From assembly GCA_964527995.1 (NCBI GenBank), contig CAZGRP010000072.1:1-19347 (forward strand): 19,347 nucleotides of DNA, read 5' to 3'. The notes beneath the pieces were generated by a model, which was not told the DNA's origin, ran no database searches, and saw only the letters and a program-made list of their open reading frames with translations. A program made the translations under genes and the position numbers. The DNA comes from CAZGRP01 sp964527995. GTDB taxonomy: Bacteria > Zhuqueibacterota > Zhuqueibacteria > Oceanimicrobiales > CAZGRP01. Positions 14,079 to 19,347 of the stretch are shown here, piece after piece; position 1 is the stretch's first letter, and every line of letters begins with the position of its first letter.

Positions 14079-14416
14079 CAGAGTGCGATCCCCTCATTTT
14101 CGACTTCACGGACAAAAGGCTCACCCAGCTCTTTCCACTTGCGATACATACCTCGATCTAGTATCTTGAGGGAGATGTCGACATCGTTCTCCAGCTCAAA
14201 GTCAACAAGATAATCATAGATCTTGTCTCGAAGGGTCTTGTCTGTCGTGGTGAGGACCAAGACAATGTCAATGTCTGACTCAGCGGTGTAGTCGCCACGC
14301 GCGTAAGAGCCAATGAGAAGAATTCTTTTCAGACGATGTCCAACGAGGCCCTTAAGTCCCTTTGCAAAAGCTCTGATAATGGAGGTTGTCGTTGTGGAGG
14401 TCGAAGTCCGAGTCAT
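14078..14416 (-). CDS. MNT-type minimal nucleotidyltransferase (HEPN partner)
   Basis: 112 residues with the nucleotidyltransferase signature GSYARGDYTAESDIDIVLV. The GS pair is at 36-37, two metal-binding Asp residues are at 48 and 50, and a likely third is D80 in NDVDIS, so the catalytic set looks intact. Members of this family act as antitoxins for HEPN proteins, in the studied MntA/HepT case by transferring AMP to the HEPN partner. The gene precedes and overlaps the HEPN gene by the ATGA junction. The first residues are an unusual Thr/Ser run (TRTSTSTTTTS), and no clear ribosome binding site precedes the ATG, so the start may be misplaced. The pair is on the opposite strand to its neighbours and has lower GC, which suggests acquisition as a module. 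Confidence 0.85.
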   Translation of the reverse strand: MTRTSTSTTTTSIIRAFAKGLKGLVGHRLKRILLIGSYARGDYTAESDIDIVLVLTTTDKTLRDKIYDYLVDFELENDVDISLKILDRGMYRKWKELGEPFVREVENEGIAL

Positions 14417-14636
14417 GATACAGGCAGTTTGGTTCGTCTTTCCAAAAGATAGTAACTCCTGAATCTATTTCCAAAGGTTTTTTCGTCTTCAAGGCACGCT
14501 TCGTTGCGGATCTTACTGGGGCAGAATCGGGCAGCGCTCCTGTCGGGTCGCCGTATGGAGCGCGAGGGCGACACGCCCCAGCGCGCGAAGAGGGCGTTGA
14601 AGCATGGTATCGGCCGATATCGAAAGGAGTGAGGAT
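14417..14636. other. Divergent intergenic region, compositional boundary
   Basis: 220 bases between the minus-strand MNT gene and the plus-strand glycosyltransferase. The left half is AT-rich (about 14420-14500) and should hold the MNT/HEPN promoter. The right half is GC-rich and contains a GTCGCC/GGCGAC inverted pair in about 14547-14575. No specific promoter could be assigned. The abrupt change marks one edge of the lower-GC module. Confidence 0.4.
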
Positions 14637-15884
14637 ATGGAATTCAGACCCGCTCTGTCAGACAAGGCCCGGCAGCAGGTTCTGCGTCTTGGCGAGGCAG
14701 AAATCCTTGTCGCTATTCCTTCCCACAACAACCAGGCAACCATTGCCAAGGTGATTCAGCAGGCAGCGGAAGGGCTGGCCACGTACTTCGACCGGCATCG
14801 CACGGCGCTGCTTGTTTGTGACGGCGGCTCCCTCGATGAAACGCGCGAGGTTGCCATAAGCACCGACATCCCCTTGACTGTGCCCAAGGCAGTGATCACC
14901 TACTGGGGAACGCCTGGCAAGGGCACCGCATTTCGGGCAATCTTTCAGGCGGCCAGGGACCTCGGCGCCACGGTTCTGGTCACTCTGGATGCCGACCTCC
15001 GCAGCATTACGCCGGAATGGGTCCACAACCTGGCGGCGCCGATCGTGTCCGGTGAGTATGATTACGTCGCCCCCTACTACCAGCGGTACAAGTACGACGG
15101 CACGATCACAAATCTGCTCATCTACCCGCTGACCTCGGCCTTGTTTGGCAAGCGCCTGCGCCAGCCGATCGGCGGGGACTTCGGTCTGTCGCATCACTTC
15201 ATCGATTTCCTCGAGCACCAGCATGTCTGGTGCAAACACGTGGCCCAGTTCGGCATCGATATCTGGATTACCATGTCGGCGTTGGCCGAGGGGTTTCGTG
15301 TAGTCCAGGCCCGACTCGGCGCCAAGGTGCATGATGCCAAAGACCCCGCCTTTTCTCTCGGCCCGATGTACATGCAAGTGCTGACCACGTTGTTCGAGGG
15401 CATGGGGCATTATGCCGACAAATGGCAATCGGTGCAGGCGTTCGAGGACTTGCCCGTGGTCGGCGACTCAATGCCGTGGAAGCCGGAGCCGATTCCCATC
15501 ACCGTAGGCCGACTCATCGAAGAGTTCAAGATGGGGTACGAGCATTTCGGTGTCCTTTGGAAGGACCTGTTCACGCCGGAGGTGTACCGCGGTCTGGAGA
15601 AGATCGCCGGCCTCGAAAACCACAACTTCGAGTTTCCCGCCGACCTTTGGGCCAAGACCGTCTATGAGATCGCTGCCATCATCAACAGTTGGAAAGGCAA
15701 CGTGCACAAGTTGGTGGACCTCACCGCTCCGTTCTACTACGGTCGCATCGCCTCAATGGCGCTCAAGACCCGTGACATGACCAACGAGCAAGCCGAAGAG
15801 CTCGTTGTGAAAGACGCCAGAGAATTCGAAGCCCTGAAGCCCTATCTGCTCGAGCAGTGGCGTCAGAAGGTGAAGAAGGCATAG
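14637..15884 (+). CDS. GT-A-fold glycosyltransferase, GT78/GT81-like
   Basis: 415 residues. The N-terminal half is a GT-A nucleotide-sugar domain: AEILVAIPSHNNQATIAKVI at about 21-40, VCDGGS at 60-65, TPGKGTAFRAIF at about 92-103, and the metal-binding DAD in TLDADLRS (118-120). The C-terminal half is helical, with a conserved-looking FEFPADLWAKTVYEIA segment. The GKG plus DADLRS arrangement resembles mannosyl- and glucosyl-glycerate or phosphoglycerate synthases (GT78/GT81), which make compatible solutes or polysaccharide primers, so that is the leading guess. The substrate cannot be fixed. The frame also has an ATG at 14604, but ATG 14637 is preferred because AAAGGAG (14623-14629) lies 7 bases upstream. 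The next gene, a patatin-like lipase, starts 88 bases later. Confidence 0.75.
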   Translation: MEFRPALSDKARQQVLRLGEAEILVAIPSHNNQATIAKVIQQAAEGLATYFDRHRTALLVCDGGSLDETREVAISTDIPLTVPKAVITYWGTPGKGTAFRAIFQAARDLGATVLVTLDADLRSITPEWVHNLAAPIVSGEYDYVAPYYQRYKYDGTITNLLIYPLTSALFGKRLRQPIGGDFGLSHHFIDFLEHQHVWCKHVAQFGIDIWITMSALAEGFRVVQARLGAKVHDAKDPAFSLGPMYMQVLTTLFEGMGHYADKWQSVQAFEDLPVVGDSMPWKPEPIPITVGRLIEEFKMGYEHFGVLWKDLFTPEVYRGLEKIAGLENHNFEFPADLWAKTVYEIAAIINSWKGNVHKLVDLTAPFYYGRIASMALKTRDMTNEQAEELVVKDAREFEALKPYLLEQWRQKVKKA

Positions 15885-15972
15885 TTTTGTGGCTGTCTGA
15901 GTTTTCGGGCCGAGGCGTTTGGAAAGGCTCACCTTGCTTTCACCCCGGAGTTTTTGTACATTTCAGGTTCGT

Positions 15973-16875
15973 ATGAGCGGCTGGCTCAAAAGAATCACGG
16001 GTCACGCCAGGCGGCATGAGCCCCCGGTGGTCGTGGGGCTGGCTCTTGGCGGTGGTGGTGTGCGAGGTCTTGCCCACATCGGTGTGCTGCGGGTCCTGGA
16101 GCGGGCAGGCGTACCGATCCATCTCATCGCCGGGACGAGCATGGGAGCGATCGTGGCTGGGGCATATGGCCTGAATCCCGCCGCGTTGCAGGATCCTATT
16201 ACCCCGGATATACTGAACCTTGGAATCCCGACGCCCCCGAGGGCTGATGTGGCGCCAGGGGACAAGGAGTCCCTGCTGGATCGCGTGCGCGAGTTCATCG
16301 ATACCGAACGGTTCCTTATCGATACGCTTTGGGGATGGGGTGTCGTACCGGCTGAACCCGTGACCGAGTTCCTGAACCGGTTGACCTTGGGAAGAAACCT
16401 GGAGGAGAGCAGAATTCCGATCGCCGCCGTGGCAATCGACCTGCTGAGTGGTGAGAGGGTGATCTTTCGGCAGGGGCCGGCGACGCTGGCATTGCAGGCG
16501 AGTTCGGCGATCCCCGGATTCTTCCCTCCCGTTCGCCATCAAGGCCGGCTGCTTGCAGACGGCGCCTTCGTGGATGTGGTTCCGGCCGATGTCGCCCGGG
16601 AGATGGGGGCCCAGAAGGTGATCGCTGTCGACGTGGACCAGGAGGAATTTCGTGTCGAGGTTCGCAACGGTCTCGAGGCCTTCCTTCGTGCTGTTGAACT
16701 TTGCTCGCGACATCATAAACGTCATCACTTGGAGCATGCGGACTTGGTGATCCGGCCGCGATTTGGCCGGCCGATTTTTGGCCTGGATTTCTCAAAGGCA
16801 GAACATTGCCTGCAGGCGGGAATCGCCGCCGCAGAGGAAGCGCTGCCACAGGTCAAGGCCCTGGTGGAGAGCTGA
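15973..16875 (+). CDS. Patatin-like phospholipase family protein
   Basis: 300 residues with the full patatin signature: the oxyanion loop LGGGGVRGLAH (residues 25-35), the nucleophile elbow GTSMG with S56 (54-58), and the catalytic Asp in ADGAFVDVVP (D196). This is the Ser/Asp dyad of cytoplasmic or membrane-facing acyl hydrolases such as the RssA/YchK type; acyl-ester hydrolysis is expected but the lipid is unknown. No signal peptide or outer-membrane barrel is present, so it is not a type-V secreted patatin. The frame opens earlier at TTG 15919, but ATG 15973 is chosen because AGG (15965-15967) sits 5 bases upstream and the protein then begins as family members do. The P1B-4-type ATPase gene follows after 93 bases on the same strand, so the two may be co-transcribed. 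Confidence 0.88.
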   Translation: MSGWLKRITGHARRHEPPVVVGLALGGGGVRGLAHIGVLRVLERAGVPIHLIAGTSMGAIVAGAYGLNPAALQDPITPDILNLGIPTPPRADVAPGDKESLLDRVREFIDTERFLIDTLWGWGVVPAEPVTEFLNRLTLGRNLEESRIPIAAVAIDLLSGERVIFRQGPATLALQASSAIPGFFPPVRHQGRLLADGAFVDVVPADVAREMGAQKVIAVDVDQEEFRVEVRNGLEAFLRAVELCSRHHKRHHLEHADLVIRPRFGRPIFGLDFSKAEHCLQAGIAAAEEALPQVKALVES

Positions 16876-16968
16876 ATCCGGGAGGGTACCCCTGCGGCCC
16901 GCCCTCATTCTGCCTGCGACAACCTCGATTCGACAAGGCGTGAATCTGCATCATTGCGAGGCGTGTGG

Positions 16969-19326
16969 ATGGAGAAAACCCTACAGCTCGATATTCCGGT
17001 GTTGTTACCCGGCGTTGAGGATGAGCGCGATCAGTGCGTCGATCGTCTGCAGGAGAAGATCGCCGGCCAGCGCGGGATCGAGAAAGTGCACATCGATCGA
17101 AAGAACGGTCAGGCGTACCTCTGTTTGCACTTCAATCCCGATCTGGTATCTCTGGCCCAGGTGAGGCGATGGGCGGAGGAAGCGGGAGCAGCCGTGGCCG
17201 ACCGCTACCACCACGAGTCTCTGCACATCCGTGACATGGATTGCGCCGACTGCGCCACCAGCATCGAACACATTCTGAGTCGCATCGACGGCGTCCTCGA
17301 TGTATCGGTGAACTATGCCGCCGAGAAGATGCGCATCGAATACGACACCAAGTTCGTGCACCGCGAAGAGGTGGTCCGCAGGGTGAAGGCGCTGGGGTAT
17401 CGAGTCGAGGAGGAACCACGACCGCAGAGCTGGGTGCAGCGCAACTGGGAACTCGTGCTGGCGCTGCTGTCGGGGTTCTTTCTGGCATCGGCGTTCCTGG
17501 GTGAGTGGCTGCTCAACCTGCCGCGACCTGCCGCGATCGTGCTCTACCTCGCCGCCTATGCGACCGGTGGATACGATGCCAGCCGGCACGGGATTCGGGC
17601 GGCCCTGCATCTACGTTTCGACATCGATTTTCTGATGGTGGTGGCGGCCCTGGGTGCTGCTGTGCTGGGTGAGTGGTCCGAAGGCGCTCTGTTGCTTTTC
17701 CTGTTCAGTCTGGGTCATTCCCTCGAGCACTATGCCATGGGAAAGGCCCGCAGGGCGATCCAGTCGCTGGCGGAAATCGCGCCGCGCAGTGCGCGCGTGC
17801 AGCGTGACGGCCGCGAGACAGAGATGCCCGTGGAGGAGCTGCAACGTGGCGATCACGTCATCGTCCGGCCGGGAGAGCGCATCCCTATCGATGGCAAGGT
17901 TGTCGAGGGCACCTCGTCCGTGGATCAGAGTCCCATTACGGGGGAGAGCGTGCCGGTGGAGAAGGCCCCTGGAGAGGAGGTGTTCGCTGGTACGGTGAAC
18001 GGTGAGGGCGCTCTCGTGATCGAGGTCACCAGGTTGGCCCGGGACACGACGCTGGCGCGTGTGGTGCAGATGGTCGAGGAGGCGCAAACCCAAAAGTCAC
18101 CGTCGCAGCGGTTCGCCGAAAATTTCGAGCGCTTCTTCGTTCCCATCGTTTTGTCGGTGGTCGGCCTCGTCATCGTGTTGCCGCCTCTTCTGGGCTGGCT
18201 GCCCTTTGCCGAGGCGTTCCTGCGCGCGATGACCATCCTGGTCGCTGCGTCGCCCTGTGCCCTGGGAATCGCCACGCCGTCGGCGATCCTGTCGGGAGTG
18301 GCTCAGGCGGCGCGAAACGGCGTTCTCCTGAAAGGTGGAGTGCACTTGGAAAACCTTGGCCGAGTCGATGCCATCGCCTTTGACAAGACCGGGACGATTA
18401 CCCAGGGGCAGTTCGAGGTCACCGACGTTATCGCCCTGGACGACTATACTGAAGCCGACCTGGTGCGCCTGGCGGCAGGGGCTGAAAGCCGTTCCCAGCA
18501 CCCGCTGGCGCGAGCGATCGTCAAACTGGCCGAGGACCGCAGACTGCGACTTCCGGCGGTGGGTGAGGTGAAGGCTGTGGTCGGCCGCGGTCTGCGCGCC
18601 GAGGTGGACGGCAAGAATGTGGCGGTCGGCAATCTCAAGCTGCTGGAAGAGATCGGCGCCGAACCTGTGGCCGTCGCGGTGACTGACCGGGTGGCAGAGC
18701 TGGAGGAGGCCGGCAAGACAACCATGCTGGTGCAGGCCGATGGCCGTCTGGCCGGGATCATCGCGCTTGCGGATCGGCCGCGCCCGGAAGCGCACGCAAC
18801 CCTGGCACGATTGCGGCGCCTGGGTGTGCGCCGTCTGATCATGATCACCGGCGATCATGAACGAGTGGCCGCCGCGATCGCCCGTGAAGTCGGCATCGAC
18901 GAGTATCGGGCCAATCTGCTGCCCGAGGACAAAGTGGAAGCGGTGAGACAGCTGCGGTCCACCTACGGCGAGGTGGCCATGGTCGGCGACGGTGTCAACG
19001 ATGCTCCGGCCATGGCGGCCGCCACGGTGGGTGTGGCCATGGGCAGCGCCGGCAGCGATGTTGCCCTGGAGACAGCCGACGTGGCCCTCATGGCCGATGA
19101 CCTTTCCAAGCTTCCTTTTGCCGTCGCCCTGAGTCGAGCGGCGCGCAGAATTATCGCGCAGAACCTGGTCACTTCCCTCGCTGTCATCGGTCTGCTGGTT
19201 CCGGCCGCTCTCTTCGGCCTTGCCAGCATCGGTGTCGCCATTGTTTTCCACGAAGGCAGCACCCTGGTCGTCGTGGCGAACGCCCTGCGCCTGCTGGGGT
19301 TTCGGGAAGCGCAGTCTGGAAAATAG
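16969..19326 (+). CDS. Heavy-metal P1B-4-like ATPase (SPC/HEGST), with two N-terminal HMA-like domains
   Basis: 785 residues. Residues about 1-75 look like an HMA fold that has lost its CxxC. Residues about 83-150 are a second HMA with DMDCADC (C92, C95). The core has TGES, the intramembrane SPC (S428-P429-C430), DKTGTIT (phosphorylated D472), SQHPLA, GDGVNDAP, and HEGST in the last transmembrane helix (H761-T765). SPC plus HEGxT are the marks of the P1B-4 class, whose studied members export Co(II), Fe(II) or Zn(II) and usually lack N-terminal HMA domains. The metal is therefore uncertain. GAGG (16958-16961) 7 bases before ATG 16969 sets the start; TTG 16954 and GTG 16963 are less likely. It sits 3.4 kb downstream of copA with different genes between, so it is probably separately controlled. 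Confidence 0.92.
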   Translation: MEKTLQLDIPVLLPGVEDERDQCVDRLQEKIAGQRGIEKVHIDRKNGQAYLCLHFNPDLVSLAQVRRWAEEAGAAVADRYHHESLHIRDMDCADCATSIEHILSRIDGVLDVSVNYAAEKMRIEYDTKFVHREEVVRRVKALGYRVEEEPRPQSWVQRNWELVLALLSGFFLASAFLGEWLLNLPRPAAIVLYLAAYATGGYDASRHGIRAALHLRFDIDFLMVVAALGAAVLGEWSEGALLLFLFSLGHSLEHYAMGKARRAIQSLAEIAPRSARVQRDGRETEMPVEELQRGDHVIVRPGERIPIDGKVVEGTSSVDQSPITGESVPVEKAPGEEVFAGTVNGEGALVIEVTRLARDTTLARVVQMVEEAQTQKSPSQRFAENFERFFVPIVLSVVGLVIVLPPLLGWLPFAEAFLRAMTILVAASPCALGIATPSAILSGVAQAARNGVLLKGGVHLENLGRVDAIAFDKTGTITQGQFEVTDVIALDDYTEADLVRLAAGAESRSQHPLARAIVKLAEDRRLRLPAVGEVKAVVGRGLRAEVDGKNVAVGNLKLLEEIGAEPVAVAVTDRVAELEEAGKTTMLVQADGRLAGIIALADRPRPEAHATLARLRRLGVRRLIMITGDHERVAAAIAREVGIDEYRANLLPEDKVEAVRQLRSTYGEVAMVGDGVNDAPAMAAATVGVAMGSAGSDVALETADVALMADDLSKLPFAVALSRAARRIIAQNLVTSLAVIGLLVPAALFGLASIGVAIVFHEGSTLVVVANALRLLGFREAQSGK

Positions 19327-19346
19327 GAACGAGGAACTGGGAATTA
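19326..19346 (+). repeat. Start of a degenerate heptamer repeat at the window edge
   Basis: Three 7-mers in a row (GGAACGA, GGAACTG, GGAATTA) overlap the last base of the ATPase stop codon and run to the window end, where the array may continue. Same period as the repeat at 10558-10585 but a different sequence. Confidence 0.35.
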
Positions 19347-19347
19347 G

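Noticed and set aside
1..19347. CRISPR arrays, insertion sequences, rRNA or tRNA genes
   Set aside because: No regularly spaced repeats, transposase motifs or RNA gene signatures were seen on either strand.

Overview
The window reads as part of a metagenome-assembled scaffold (there is a 100-N gap at 13899-13998) from a GC-rich bacterium with a Gram-negative type of envelope. The supporting signs are Sec-type signal peptides on proteins expected outside the cytoplasm, a periplasmic Spy/ZraP-like metal-binding protein, clear AGGAGG-type ribosome binding sites and several GTG/TTG starts. A sample of 60 bases inside copA is about 67% GC; samples of the minus-strand HEPN/MNT pair are about 48%. 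Gene content (a bacterial deoxyhypusine-synthase-like protein, an FG-GAP surface protein, a GT78/GT81-like glycosyltransferase, an orphan GlcF-type Fe-S protein) would suit one of the uncultivated FCB-type phyla or a deep deltaproteobacterial lineage, but nothing here fixes the taxonomy.

Region 1 (1-4.6 kb) is housekeeping and small accessory genes, all on +: the tail of a DegV-family fatty-acid-binding protein, plsY (acyl-phosphate:glycerol-3-phosphate acyltransferase) 13 bases later, a histone-H1-like protein with a winged-helix-like tail, a zinc-ribbon/TM/TPR membrane protein, a membrane-anchored 2Fe-2S ferredoxin-like protein whose expected third cluster Cys is Asp, and a deoxyhypusine-synthase-like polyamine enzyme.

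Region 2 (4.6-9.5 kb) holds a 1062-residue secreted multidomain protein: four Ig-like modules, FN3-like and carboxypeptidase-regulatory-like modules, then five FG-GAP calcium-loop repeats spaced exactly 55 residues apart. It ends in a strong rho-independent terminator, followed by a GlcF-type two-[4Fe-4S], two-CCG protein whose longest possible reading frame begins inside that terminator, so its start must be reset downstream to TTG 8158.

Region 3 (9.5-13.6 kb) is a copper/metal-stress locus. A Met-rich periplasmic ZraP/Spy-like protein lies behind a good sigma-54 (-24/-12) promoter candidate and ends in its own terminator. A Cu(I) P1B-1 ATPase with an N-terminal YHS domain and two CxxC HMA domains follows and ends in a perfect 13-bp hairpin.

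Region 4 (13.7-14.4 kb) is a minus-strand MNT nucleotidyltransferase/HEPN pair of lower GC with an ATGA overlap, interrupted by the assembly gap. Region 5 (14.6-19.3 kb) returns to high-GC plus-strand genes: a GT-A glycosyltransferase, a patatin-like phospholipase and a second heavy-metal ATPase with the SPC and HEGST signatures of the P1B-4 (Co/Fe/Zn) class. Two metal exporters plus a periplasmic metal-binding protein within 10 kb suggest a metal-homeostasis neighbourhood; whether the intervening genes belong to it is unknown.
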